Counted from the stretch's first letter, positions 31,783 through 44,420 are shown. The stretch is 64,000 nucleotides of DNA from Bolinopsis microptera (GCF_026151205.1 NC_087074.1:7979726-8043725); one strand, 5' to 3'. Made by a program: numbers and translations. The notes: generated from the sequence alone by a model not told the origin.

Positions 31783-34460
31783 ACTCCAGTAGCAGGGAGG
31801 TGTTGAGTGTGCACTTCACTGCATAGAGTTTTTTGCTACTGAATCGGGTTAAATAGGTCATTGGTAACTCAAATCACCGAGGGGGGAATTTTGTGTCGCT
31901 AGTCCCAACCCTGTGGAGCCACGCCCATATTTCATATCAGGTGCGTATATGGGAAATATGTATCTCAGCTTCTGAAGGTCTTAGAGACTCAAACTTGAGT
32001 TTAAAATGACCGCAATGCACATGTTTATATTAGTACTATGAAGGTCATGAAAGCCCAAAATGCTTATTTTTGGAAAAAATTCAGAAAAACCGATTTTCAC
32101 TTGAGCATGAGTAAAAAATCTACTCTAGAAATTTTGTGAAAATCGAGTAAGCAGTTCACTGTCTACAAGATTTCTAAACACAGGGTCCTCTGTTAGGTCA
32201 TTCTGAATCAGAATTGATAAAGTAAGCAAATTCTATAGGTAGTTTAAACCTTGTGGAGCCACGCCCATATTTCATATCATGTGCGTATATGGGAAATTTT
32301 TATCTCAGCTTCTGAAGGTCTTAGAGACTCAAAGTTGAGTTTAAAATGACCGCAATGCACATGTTTATGTTGGTACTATGAAGGTCATGAAAGACCAAAA
32401 TGCTTATTTTTGGAAAAAATTCAGAAAAACTGATTTTCACAAGCAAAAAATCTACTCTAGAAGTGAAATCGAGTGTGAAGTTCAGTGTCTACAACACAGG
32501 ATCCTTTGTAAGATCATTCTGAATCAGAATTGATAAGGTACGCAAATTCTATTAGTAGTTTCAACCCTAGGGTGTAAAACTCCTAAATTACCCCCAGGCG
32601 CAAATATATGACTTTTCTATCTCGGCTTCTGGACGTTGTAGGGGCCTCTCTTTGAGCTCAAACTAACTACAATGGCCAAATTTATATACCGACTATAAAG
32701 CAACATAAGGTCTATAGAGCTTAGTTTTTAGAAATTCATTAAAAACTGTTTTAACCTTCATGCATCATAAGATAGTAACATGATCAAACATGTACTTAAT
32801 AATGATATCTCGGGCTAAAAAAGTCTTAGAGATATTTGCAGCACAGTAAAACGTTCAACAAGAACACATTCGGATAACATTTATGGATCAGCACATACCA
32901 CCTAACTTTAATTTTGGTATAACTGCGAAAATACTCAGTTTCAGAAGCTCCTTCCAGCTATCTTAGGCTGCCTTGAGCCTTCAGCTCCCTCTCTGGGGCT
33001 CTCTCCAGTACTGCTCGGCTATTATGGCTAATCAACTTGAATCCAACCTCATGTAGCAGAATCTACTTCTAGCTACTTTCTGCTAACTCCATGTCAACTC
33101 TACCCAGCTACCACCATAAGTTATAATAATTTTAGATCTTGTAACCTCTGATATGAGTGCTACCTCCGCTGCATCCAACAATTTCCAGCTCATTAAGGAA
33201 GAGGAAATTTGCTGTTTCTGATGGTTGCTAGATAGGGCAAGAAGTAGTCCACTAGCCTAAGCTAAGATTGCTAGAAATAGTAGAAGTTGGAGGATTCTTG
33301 GTAGTAACTAAATAGAGGTAGCCGAAGTAGGTGAAAACAGCTGGAATTGGTGGTATAGTAGCTGGATAGAGGAAGAGGTAGCATTCATATCAGAGGTTGC
33401 TAGAAAGATCTAAAATTATAACGTACTGGTGGTAGCTGGGTAGAGACTTGAGATGATGCAATGAAGGTTAAAATAGTTTTTAATGAATTTCTAAAAACTA
33501 AGCTCTATAGACCCTAAGTTGCTTTGTGCTTTATAGTCGGTATATGAATGTGGCCATTGTAGTTAGTTTAAGCTCAAAGAGAGGCCCCTACTACGTTCAG
33601 AAGTCGACATAGAAAAGTCATATATTTGCGCCTGGGGTAATTTAGGAGTCTTGCACCCTACGGTTGAAACTACTAATAGAATTTGCGTACCTTATCAATT
33701 CTGATTCAGAATGATCTTACAAAGGATCCTGTGTTTAGAAACGTTGTAGACACTGAACTTCACACTCGATTTCACTTAACTTCTAGAGTAGATTTTTCGC
33801 TTGTGAAAATCAGTTTTTCTGAATTTTTTCCAAAAATAAGCATTTTGGGCTTTCATGACCTTCATAGTACCAATATAAACATGTGCATTGCGGTCATTTT
33901 AAACTCAACTTTGAGTCTCTAAGACCTTTAAAAGCTGAGATACATATTTCCCATATACGCACATGATATGAAATATGGGCGTGGCTCCACAAGGTTGAAA
34001 CTACCTATAAAATTTGCTTACTTTATCAATTCTGATTCAGAATGACCTAACAGAGGACCCTGTGTTTAGAAATCTTGTAGACAGTGAACTGCTTACTCGA
34101 TTTTCACAAAATTTCTGGAGTAGATTTTTTACTCATGCTCAAGTGAAAATCGGTTTTTCTGAATTTTTTCCAAAAATAAGCATTTTGGGCTTTCATGACC
34201 TTCATAGTACTAATATAAACATGTGCATTGCGGTCATTTTAAACTCAAGTTTGAGTCTCTAAGACCTTCAGAAGCTGAGATACATATTTCCCATATACGC
34301 ACCTGATATGAAATATGGGCGTGGCTCCACAGGGTTGGGACTAGCGACACAAAATTCCCCCCTCGGTGATTTGAGTTACCAATGACCTATTTAACCCGAT
34401 TCAGTAGCAAAAAACTCTATGCAGTGAAGTGCACGCTCAACACCTCCCTGCTACTGGAGT
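31783..34460. mobile_element. Foldback element inside gypsy element, TA target site
   Basis: The ends are ACTCCAGTAGCAGGGAGGTG at 31783 and its reverse complement at 34460, bordered by TA. Left and right arms of more than 1 kb are reverse complements over most of their length. Within the left arm a unit of about 340 bp (ccacgcccatatttcatatc, 31920 and 32259) is itself duplicated, with matching copies in the right arm. The centre (about 33170-33370) is also palindromic. No ORF with recognised content. It must be younger than the gypsy insertion, or have travelled with it. Confidence 0.8.
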
Positions 34461-34735
34461 ATAAAGTTATTTAATATTCCCTGTCACGTTTAAGTTTTGA
34501 AGAATAACACGTTATTTTTTGTTTTAAACGGAATGTGCTAAGTTTTAAATTGTGTAGCGAGCGCAACACGTTTCAGTATTTTCACGTGAGTTCACTTAAC
34601 AATTTTGTAGATTTCATTTTGACCACGTTTTCAAACATTTTAAATTTTGTACGATTGATTTATATCACATTTTTTTACGAATTCAGTTAAATTATTAAAT
34701 CTATATTGTTTTTAACACTTTTTAGTTGAACGGGA

Positions 34736-34864
34736 TGTTATATATTCTAGTAATTTATTGTATGATTAACCGATATACTATTCAGGATGACTACCTGGGT
34801 TTTGGTTTTGGTTTAGCTTTTAGCTTTTAGTCTTGCGTTTACCTTGTCACAACGATTCATAACA
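34736..34864 (+). repeat. 3' LTR of gypsy element
   Basis: Matches the 5' LTR throughout and is followed by the AGAAG target duplication. The purine stretch just before it (gaacggga) is the only candidate polypurine tract and is weak. Confidence 0.93.
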
Positions 34865-35048
34865 AGAAGCCGCCATCCCCTCTACTGCTTTAGCTCAGCG
34901 GCAGCATGAGCCCTGGTTTCCTGCCACATTGGTACCTCTGAAAGTACAGAAAAGTGGTGGATTTCGGGGTCCAGGATACTCCCTCTTTGTTCTTTATGGT
35001 GGTAATATTTCTCTGAGATGTTTGCAGAGTCTTTATTTCATGATCTTT

Positions 35049-35768
35049 CTAGTCGGATAAATCCTGGAGAGCATCATTTTGTCCCCAAAGAAATTCGACT
35101 CTCCTAATGAAAGCTTTTTGTGTGCTGCTTTTTGTTAACACTTCATCTAGATAGGAATGTGAGTCTGCCCCACCCAGCTCTTCTTTCAGTTGCAGGTAAC
35201 TGGTGTCTTGCACCTCCAGACACAATAGGAGCTGGTGTACGGGGGAATCAATGAAGCTGTTACAGAAACGACAGGCCTCACCACTGCCACCACCCATGAT
35301 CTTTTGGATGTTCGCAAAGAGTGGTGAGCTGCCGTGAATGTAGTCCATTATTCGGCTGTCCAGATTTTTACTCGTGTTGTGCCCGAATAAAAAGTTGTTT
35401 TTGTCTAGGAGCAGCCCACTGTTTTTGATCTTTGTGATCACACCGAGTATCTTGGTCTCCTTGTTGTTACTGACAGTTCTGCATTGCAGATTTGTTTCGA
35501 TGCTGTCAATCCAGATCTTATTTTTGTAGCTCATTATGTCTGCCTGAGTGTAATAGGCTAGATCCTTGAAATGTTGCTGCGTTAGGTCTATCATTCTGGT
35601 TCCGTGTGACTTATTTTCTTTCCAGAGGAAGTACTTTTTCAGTGACATTGTTAGGACATGAAAACTTGGTATTCTGCTTTCATCAACTTGGTAGAGGGTA
35701 GCTGAAAGATTGTCACCTTGTGTGAGTATTTTGCACATGAATTTAACCGAAAGAGCTTCGAGTTGCAC
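35049..35768 (-). mobile_element. LINE ORF2 C-terminal fragment with CCHC finger
   Basis: 239 codons open on the minus strand, extending a little further upstream in the same frame (to about 35815). It contains VLPPLDVQLEALSVKFMCKI at the start and, near the end, CRFCNSFIDSPVHQLLLC, a C-x2-C-x8-H-x4-C finger typical of the C-terminus of many LINE ORF2 proteins. The stop at 35049 precedes a short tail of 180 bp up to the gypsy 3' target site, so the gypsy element inserted just past this LINE. Confidence 0.7.
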
Positions 35769-36105
35769 ATCCAGTGGTGGTAGGACAACTGAGCTTATGG
35801 ACGGCGCAAAGCTTTAATGTTTTTGACAAATTAAAATTTGACTCATTATTGATAACTCAACGTGTTTATTTTCGATCTTACGCAAAATGTAAGCGGAGAA
35901 AAAACCTGAAACCATAAACGCAAAAGTCGCAATATCTCGAAATGGCAAATATGGACTTACTGCTTTTTCCTAGGTTACGTAAGGTTGAAATGTAATTATA
36001 CATCGATTCTGAAAATTTAAAGCGAAAATATCGATCGGCAGTAAAGTTATGTTCTTTTTGGGAAATCGCTTTCTAAAATTCCGTCTTTGCCTCTCTTTCT
36101 TTTCC

Positions 36106-36372
<267 letters not shown>

Positions 36373-36482
36373 CATCTATCTCTCTCATACCACAAATGCG
36401 CCATAAATGGCAATTTATAGCAGGATTACTTCTTTGAGAGCACGTTTCCTTGATTTTTGTAGTGGATTTGTAGTGCTTTTCA

Positions 36483-38804
36483 CCCCTGTAGTGCTTTTAT
36501 GTTCCGGGGTAGGTGGGACATGTTTTAGTTTAAAAATGGGTTCTGCCTGTCCCAAACCATCATAAAAATCAAGTTTCGACCTCTCAACCCACTCGGGCCA
36601 CTCCCAGGGGCCACGCCCATCCCAAAATGACCGAAATCCAGCTAAATCCAGACTTTAAAATCTTTACCCCTGTAGTGCTTTTATGTTCCGGGGTAGGTGG
36701 GACATGTTTTAGTTTAAAAATGGGTTCTGCCTGTCCCAAACCATCATAAAAATCAAGTTTCGACCTCTCAACCCACTCGGGCCACTCCCAGGGGCCACGC
36801 CCATCCCAAAATGACCGAAATCCAGCTAAATCCAGACTTTAAAATCTTTACCCCTGTAGTGCTTTTATGTTCCGGGGTAGGTGGGACATGTTTTAGTTTA
36901 AAAATGGGTTCTGCCTGTCCCAAACCATCATAAAAATCAAGTTTCGACCTCTCAACCCACTCGGGCCACTCCCAGGGGCCACGCCCATCCCAAAATGACC
37001 GAAATCCAGCTAAATCCAGACTTTAAAATCTTTACCCCTGTAGTGCTTTTATGTTCCGGGGTAGGTGGGACATGTTTTAGTTTAAAAATGGGTTCTGCCT
37101 GTCCCAAACCATCATAAAAATCAAGTTTCGACCTCTCAACCCACTCGGGCCACTCCCAGGGGCCACGCCCATCCCAAAATGACCGAAATCCAGCTAAATC
37201 CAGACTTTAAAATCTTTACCCCTGTAGTGCTTTTATGTTCCGGGGTAGGTGGGACATGTTTTAGTTTAAAAATGGGTTCTGCCTGTCCCAAACCATCATA
37301 AAAATCAAGTTTCGACCTCTCAACCCACTCGGGCCACTCCCAGGGGCCACGCCCATCCCAAAATGACCGAAATCCAGCTAAATCCAGACTTTAAAATCTT
37401 TACCCCTGTAGTGCTTTTATGTTCCGGGGTAGGTGGGACATGTTTTAGTTTAAAAATGGGTTCTGCCTGTCCCAAACCATCATAAAAATCAAGTTTCGAC
37501 CTCTCAACCCACTCGGGCCACTCCCAGGGGCCACGCCCATCCCAAAATGACCGAAATCCAGCTAAAATCCAGACTTTAAAATCTTTACCCCTGTAGTGCT
37601 TTTATGTTCCGGGGTAGGTGGGACATGTTTTAGTTTAAAAATGGGTTCTGCCTGTCCCAAACCATCATAAAAATCAAGTTTCGACCTCTCAACCCACTCG
37701 GGCCACTCCCAGGGGCCACGCCCATCCCAAAATGACCGAAATCCAGCTAAATCCAGACTTTAAAATCTTTACCCCTGTAGTGCTTTTATGTTCCGGGGTA
37801 GGTGGGACATGTTTTAGTTTAAAAATGGGTTCTGCCTGTCCCAAACCATCATAAAAATCAAGTTTCGACCTCTCAACCCACTCGGGCCACTCCCAGGGGC
37901 CACGCCCATCCCAAAATGACCGAAATCCAGCTAAAATCCAGACTTTAAAATCTTTACCCCTGTAGTGCTTTTATGTTCCGGGGTAGGTGGGACATGTTTT
38001 AGTTTAAAAATGGGTTCTGCCTGTCCCAAACCATCATAAAAATCAAGTTTCGACCTCTCAACCCACTCGGGCCACTCCCAGGGGCCACGCCCATCCCAAA
38101 ATGACCGAAATCCAGCTAAATCCAGACTTTAAAATCTTTACCCCTGTAGTGCTTTTATGTTCCGGGGTAGGTGGGACATGTTTTAGTTTAAAAATGGGTT
38201 CTGCCTGTCCCAAACCATCATAAAAATCAAGTTTCGACCTCTCAACCCACTCGGGCCACTCCCAGGGGCCACGCCCATCCCAAAATGACCGAAATCCAGC
38301 TAAATCCAGACTTTAAAATCTTTACCCCTGTAGTGCTTTTATGTTCCGGGGTAGGTGGGACATGTTTTAGTTTAAAAATGGGTTCTGCCTGTCCCAAACC
38401 ATCATAAAAATCAAGTTTCGACCTCTCAACCCACTCGGGCCACTCCCAGGGGCCACGCCCATCCCAAAATGACCGAAATCCAGCTAAATCCAGACTTTAA
38501 AATCTTTACCCCTGTAGTGCTTTTATGTTCCGGGGTAGGTGGGACATGTTTTAGTTTAAAAATGGGTTCTGCTTGTCCCAAACCATCATAAAAATCAAGT
38601 TTCGACCTCTCAACCCACTCTGGCCACTCCCAGGGGCCACGCCCATCCCAAAATGACCGAAATCCAGCTAAATCCAGACTTTAAAATCTTTACCCCTGTA
38701 GTGCTTTTATGTTCCGGGGTAGGTGGGACATGTTTTAGTTTAAAAATGGGTTCTGCCTGTCCCAAACCATCATAAAAATCAAGTTTCGACCTCTCAACCC
38801 ACTC
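36483..38804. repeat. Left satellite array, 184-bp monomer, about 12.6 copies
   Basis: Units start cccctgtagtgcttttatgt at 36483, 36667, 36851, 37035 and so on. Copies are almost identical; differences are single bases such as an extra A in two units and ggttctgcttgtcc in the last full unit. Confidence 0.95.
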
Positions 38805-38831
38805 ACATCCACAAATTTTCGAATGTAGGTA

Positions 38832-39640
38832 CGGACTTCGAAAACCGAAAAAATTATTTTTGGCTCAGAATGATCAGGGTAGCATGAATCATGAACAAAA
38901 GTAGTTTCCAGAAAAACTTTTTAAAATTTGGACTTAGAAAATGTTCAGTCTTAGTCATTCTCGATACGTACCTCTGAAAGCAGAGCTCCCGCTTCCGAGC
39001 TCGTATTGCGAAGGGGAGGCCTGCCTTCCGAGATCGCATTACAAAGGGGACCCTCGAGTCCAAAATCGTATATCGAACTTCGAAAACCGAAAAAAATTAT
39101 TTTTGGCTCAGAATGATCAGGGTAGCATGAATCATGAACAAAAGTAGTTTCCAGAAAAACTTTTAAAAATTTGGACTTAGAAAATGTTCAGTCTTAGTCA
39201 TTCTCGATACGTACCTCTGAAAGCAGAGCTCCCGCTTCCGAGCTCGTATTGCGAAGGGGAGGCCTGCCTTCCGAGATCGCATTACAAAGGGGACCCTCGA
39301 GTCCAAAATCGTATATCGAATTTCGAAAACCGAAAAAAAATAATTTTTCGCTCAGAATGATCAGGGTAGCATGAAACATGAACAAAAGTAGTTTCCAGAA
39401 AAACGTTGAAAAATTTTGACTTAGAAAATTTTCGGTCCGAGTCATTCTCGATACGTACCTCTGAAAGCAGAGCTCCCGCTTCCGAGCTCGTATTGCGAAG
39501 GGGAGGCCTGCCTTCCGAGATCGCATTACAAAGGGGACCCTCGAGTCCAAAATCGTATATCGAACTTCGAAAACCGAAAAAAATTATTTTTGGCTCAGAA
39601 TGATCAGGGTAGCATGAAACATGAACAAAAGTAGTTTCAT
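38832..39640. repeat. 243-bp tandem repeat in foldback core, about 3.3 copies
   Basis: Units begin near cttcgaaaaccgaaaaa at about 38836, 39078, 39322 and 39565 (period 242-244). Each carries a GC-rich stretch (gaaggggaggcctgccttcc). It has no inverted partner, so the element's core is asymmetric. ORFs here repeat the same frame shadow in each unit. Confidence 0.85.
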
Positions 39641-40364
39641 TTGAGACAGAATGAGAATCTTTACACTTGTAGGGGATTTATGTTCCGGGGTATTCTTTTT
39701 GGTATGACTTACTATCACCACTCATTCGAGGAATATATTAAATCAAAGAATATTCATTTTCATTTTTTTAATGAAGGTTCATGATCGCATTTATTGATAG
39801 TTTTGATAATCAGATCGAGCCAAATTTTATAGGATAGTATTTGGCCATTCAAATTACGTTTGATCTGAAAAAATGAGAGTTGTAGCTTCTCAGATGACCG
39901 AGATACGAGGCATGACGAGTTTATCCATTACGTGTGATCAGGTGATTCGATTACCTGTTCAGGTGATTAGATGGCCCCGTCAAATTGCAAGGGAACCCAA
40001 TTAAGGTGACCTATCACATAATCACCCAATCAATTTTGTTAACGAGATACATTAAATGCTTGATAACTTCGTCATTTCAAATACGTTTGGCCTCAATTTT
40101 TCAGATCAGATGCAACAATTAATTATCTGCAGTAATCTGAAATAAATGGGCGTCTAGCATGTCCGGAAAGAACAATATGGGTGATTTAATATTATATAGG
40201 CGTAGTCTAAATATTCAAATTTTCGAACATTGGCGACGGAATCCTCGAATGAATAGTTACAGCATGCCATCTGCAAAGTTGCAGGTCCATAATATGAAAC
40301 ACGGTGATGGTATAATACTCAACGTATGTAACGTTAATTTTGCCCCACCCCACTTCCTGTAGCT
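39641..40364. other. Unique part of foldback core
   Basis: Starts with a degraded piece of the 184-bp monomer (gaatctttacacttgtaggg, ttatgttccggggtat) and then unique AT-rich DNA. The longest ORF (about 67 codons at 40159) has no recognisable content. Confidence 0.4.
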
Positions 40365-43110
40365 TTTCTGGGTTAGGCGTGGCCCCTGGGAGTGGCCTGA
40401 GTGGGTTGAGAGGTCGAAACTTGATTTTTATGATGGTTTGGGACAGGTAGAACCCATTTTTAAACTAAAACATGTCCCACCTACCCCGGAACATAAAAGC
40501 ACTACAGGGGTAAAGATTTTAAAGTCTGGATTTTAGCTGGATTTCAGTAATTTTGGGATGGGCGTGGCCCCTGGGAGTGGCCTGAGTGGGTTGAGAGGTC
40601 GAAACTTGATTTTTATGATGGTTTGGGACAGGTAGAACCCATTTTAAAACTAAAACATGTCCCACCTACCCCGGAACATAAAAGCACTACAGGGGTAAAG
40701 ATTTTAAAGTCTGTATTTTAGCTGGATTTCGGTAATTTTGGGATGGGCGTGGCCCCTGGGAGTGGCCTGAGTGGGTTGAGAGGTCGAAACTTGATTTTTA
40801 TGTTGGTTTTGGACAGCTAGAACCCATTTTTAAACTAAAACATGTCCCACCTACCCTGGAACATAAAAGCACTACAGGGGTAAAGATTTTAAAGTCTGGA
40901 TTTTAGCTGGATTTCGGTAATTTTGGGATGGGCGTGGCCCCTGGGAGTGGCCTGAGTGGGTTGAGAGGTCGAAACTTGATTTTTATGATGGTTTGGGACA
41001 GCTAGAACCCATTTTTAAACTAAAACATGTCCCACCTACCCCGGAACATAAAAGCACTACAGGGGTAAAGATTTTAAAGTCTGTATTTTAGCTGGATTTC
41101 GGTAATTTTGGGATGGGCGTGGCCCCTGGGAGTGGCCTGAGTGGGTTGAGAGGTCGAAACTTGATTTTTATGATGGTTTGGGACAGCTAGAACCCATTTT
41201 TAAACTAAAACATGTCCCACCTACCCCGGAACATAAAAGCACTACAGGGGTAAAGATTTTAAAGTCTGTATTTTAGCTGGATTTCGGTAATTTTGGGATG
41301 GGCGTGGCCCCTGGGAGTGGCCTGAGTGGGTTGAGAGGTCGAAACTTGATTTTTATGATGGTTTGGGACAGCTAGAACCCATTTTAAAACTAAAACATGT
41401 CCCACCTACCCCGGAACATAAAAGCACTACAGGGGTAAAGATTTTAAAGTCTGGATTTTAGCTGGATTTCGGTAATTTTGGGATGGGCGTGGCCCCTGGG
41501 AGTGGCCTGAGTGGGTTGAGAGGTCGAAACTTGATTTTTATGATGGTTTGGGACAGCTAGAACCCATTTTTAAACTAAAACATGTCCCACCTACCCCGGA
41601 ACATAAAAGCACTACAGGGGTAAAGATTTTAAAGTCTGGATTTAGCTGGATTTCGGTAATTTTGGGATGGGCGTGGCCCCTGGGAGTGGCCTGAGTGGGT
41701 TGAGAGGTCGAAACTTGATTTTTATGATGGTTTGGGACAGCTAGAACCCATTTTTAAACTAAAACATGTCCCACCTACCCCGGAACATAAAAGCACTACA
41801 GGGGTAAAGATTTTAAAGTCTGGATTTTAGCTGGATTTCGGTAATTTTGGGATGGGCGTGGCCCCTGGGAGTGGCCTGAGTGGGTTGAGAGGTCGAAACT
41901 TGATTTTTATGATGGTTTGGGACAGCTAGAACCCATTTTTAAACTAAAACATGTCCCACCTACCCTGGAACATAAAAGCACTACAGGGGTAAAGATTTTA
42001 AAGTCTGTATTTTAGCTGGATTTCGGTAATTTTGGGATGGGCGTGGCCCCTTGGGGTGGCCTGAGTGGGTTGAGAGGTCGAAACTTGATTTTTATGATGG
42101 TTTGGGACAGCTAGAACCCATTTTTAAACTAAAACATGTCCCACCTACCCCGGAACATAAAAGCACTACAGGGGTAAAGATTTTAAAGTCTGTATTTTAG
42201 CTGGATTTCGGTAATTTTGGTATGGGCGTGGCCCCTGGGAGTGGCCTGAGTGGGTTGAGAGGTCGAAACTTGATTTTTATGATGGTTTGGGACAGCTAGA
42301 ACCCATTTTTAAACTAAAACATGTCCCACCTACCCCGGAACATAAAAGCACTACAGGGGTAAAGATTTTAAAGTCTGGATTTTAGCTGGATTTCGGTAAT
42401 TTTGGGATGGGCGTGGCCCCTGGGAGTGGCCTGAGTGGGTTGAGAGGTCGAAACTTGATTTTTATGATGGTTTGGGACAGCTAGAACCCATTTTAAAACT
42501 AAAACATGTCCCACCTACCCTGGAACATAAAAGCACTACAGGGGTAAAGATTTTAAAGTCTGGATTTTAGCTGGATTTCGGTAATTTTGGTATGGGCGTG
42601 GCCCCTGGGAGTGGCCTGAGTGGGTTGAGAGGTCGAAACTTGATTTTTATGATGGTTTGGGACAGCTAGAACCCATTTTTAAACTAAAACATGTCCCACC
42701 TACCCCGGAACATAAAAGCACTACAGGGGTAAAGATTTTAAAGTCTGTATTTTAGCTGGATTTCGGTAATTTTGGTATGGGCGTGGCCCCTGGGAGTGGC
42801 CTGAGTGGGTTGAGAGGTCGAAACTTGATTTTTATGATGGTTTGGGACAGCTAGAACCCATTTTTAAACTAAAACATGTCCCACCTACCCCGGAACATAA
42901 AAGCACTACAGGGGTAAAGATTTTAAAGTCTGGATTTTAGCTGGATTTCGGTAATTTTGGGATGGGCGTGGCCCCTGGGAGTGGCCTGAGTGGGTTGAGA
43001 GGTCGAAACTTGATTTTTATGATGGTTTGGGACAGGTAGAACCCATTTTAAAACTAAAACATGTCCCACCTACCCCGAACATAAAAGCACTACAGGGGTA
43101 AAGATTCTCG
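40365..43110. repeat. Right satellite array, inverted, about 15 copies
   Basis: Reverse-complement monomers spaced 184-186 bp, with gggcgtggcccctgggag at about 40561, 40746, 40931 and onward. It is more varied than the left array: ggacagctag or ggacaggtag, gtctgtatt or gtctggatt. Degenerate monomer pieces continue to about 43370. Confidence 0.95.
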
Positions 43111-43739
43111 ATCTGGATTTTACCAGGATTTCAGTCATTTTTGGATTGGCCAACTCTGTGAGTGGCGTGAGTGGTTCAAGAGCTTAAAACTTGGTCTTTG
43201 TGATCGTTAGGGATATGTACTACCTATTTAACCTCCAAACATATTTCAAATACTCAGCAACACAAATCCCCTTCAGGGCCCAGGGGTAAAGATTCTCATT
43301 CTGGATTTTTAGGGATTTGTCACAGATTTCAAGCTATTTGGGATGGGCGGCCTGAGTGGGGTGGATGTGTTACTTAGATTTTCATATCTTATAAGTGTCT
43401 TTAAAAGTATAAGTACGAGCAGTTTATTGAGACTTCTGACTGCTACCGTCGTACTACGACTCTACGACTCGTAGATTCTACAATGATAAATATTGTTAAG
43501 TACGTGCGGCGCGCAAAATCCACTACAAAATCCACTACAAAATTCAGGGAAACGTCTTCTGACTTCTTTCAACGTAACACGCATAGCGAAGAATAAATGA
43601 TTCTTCGCGCGGTGAATAAAGCGCGCGCGTCGCGTCTAAGTACAGTCGGTTTTCATGTAAATTCGGTTTTCATGTAATGCAATATGTATGTACTACGGCT
43701 TTACCTTGGGACCTCAGGCTATCATGTTCATAAACATAA

Positions 43740-44130
43740 TAGAGATTAGGCGGAATGACAGGCTGAGCGCGGCCCAGTAATCTTTAGCATGCTTTTATAG
43801 GAAGTAAGTCCAGCTACTTCTTCCTATCACAGATAGTTAATCTCAGAAAAGGCAGTAAGTCCACGGAATCACTTCCTTATCTCAGAAAATTTTCAATATT
43901 TTCTCAGAAAAGGCAGTAAGTCCGGACTTACGTCCTTCTCTCAGAAAATAATTGGCCAAAACCGAACATAATATTTCTCAACTCGGACTTACTTCCTTAG
44001 GAATTGCATGCAACAATGTTTCTATACATTAATATGTAGCTCATGTTGTAGAGAATTTTTTATTGAAAATGTTGATACCAATATTGTCATATTTCGAAAA
44101 AATTGGACTTACTGCCTTTTCTGAGAAAAC
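43740..44130. repeat. Short repeats of tctcagaaaaggcagtaagtcc type
   Basis: The motif (ctcagaaaaggcagtaagtc) occurs at about 43842 and 43902, and inverted at about 44104-44128. Related ggacttacttcc and gaagtaagtcc pieces lie between. It is probably the remains of one or more palindromic elements; bounds are approximate. Confidence 0.5.
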
Positions 44131-44296
44131 GGTTGATTCACGATGTCAATCCTTCGCAGCTCGGTGAGGCACAGTGGTGCATTTCGCCGATCTACCGAGG
44201 TTGCGAGAAGCATTATTTGATGCGCGCGCGACCCAGTAGTGCATCGCGCTACAAAGAAAACGGCAGTGTAGTGCGCCCGGCGCTTGCAACAAGCTT

Positions 44297-44420
44297 GTAT
44301 CACGTTGCGACCCCCACGGTCGTTTCACTACGGTCGTTTCACCACAGTCGTTTCACTATCGTCCTGAAGATACAGGGGGAGCCGCGCACGAAGTGCGCGG
44401 CGGGTCATACAACGTATGAC
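44297..44420 (-). repeat. Double-palindrome repeat, copy A
   Basis: Reverse-oriented member of a family that begins with the palindrome GTCATACGTTGTATGAC, then a second palindrome GCCGCGCACGAAGTGCGCGG, then a stretch ending gggggtcgcaacgtgataca. This copy has the short gtttcac unit repeated. Confidence 0.8.

Larger units (their letters stand above)
27217..34864 (+). mobile_element. Ty3/gypsy LTR retrotransposon, recent, with nested insertion
   Basis: Two 129-bp LTRs (27217-27345 and 34736-34864) that I read as identical bracket one long gag-pol frame. The 5-bp target duplication AGAAG is at 27212-27216 and 34865-34869. LTRs start TGTTAT and end ATAACA. A 2.7-kb foldback (31783-34460) lies between the pol stop and the 3' LTR, so the element without it is about 5 kb. 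Identical LTRs, an intact frame and an exact target duplication all point to a very recent insertion. Order PR-RT-RH-IN places it in Ty3/gypsy (Metaviridae). Confidence 0.93.
36437..43556. mobile_element. Large foldback element with opposed satellite arrays
   Basis: The outer ends match as inverted repeats: left acgtttccttgatttttgta then gtggatttgtagtg, right the reverse of acgtttccctgaattttgta then gtggattttgtagtg. Inside are a direct array of a 184-bp monomer (about 12 copies, 36483-38804), a core of about 1.5 kb, and an inverted array of the same monomer (about 15 copies, 40365-43110). Arms of tandem units in opposite orientation are the foldback design seen also at 14800. I see no clear target duplication and no transposase. 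Confidence 0.7.

Noticed and set aside
38854-39603. Repeated ORFs of 65-118 codons on both strands
   Set aside because: The same frame recurs in each 243-bp tandem unit; a product of repetition.
36483-43110. CRISPR-like array
   Set aside because: The 184-bp units are contiguous satellite monomers without spacers, in a eukaryotic setting.
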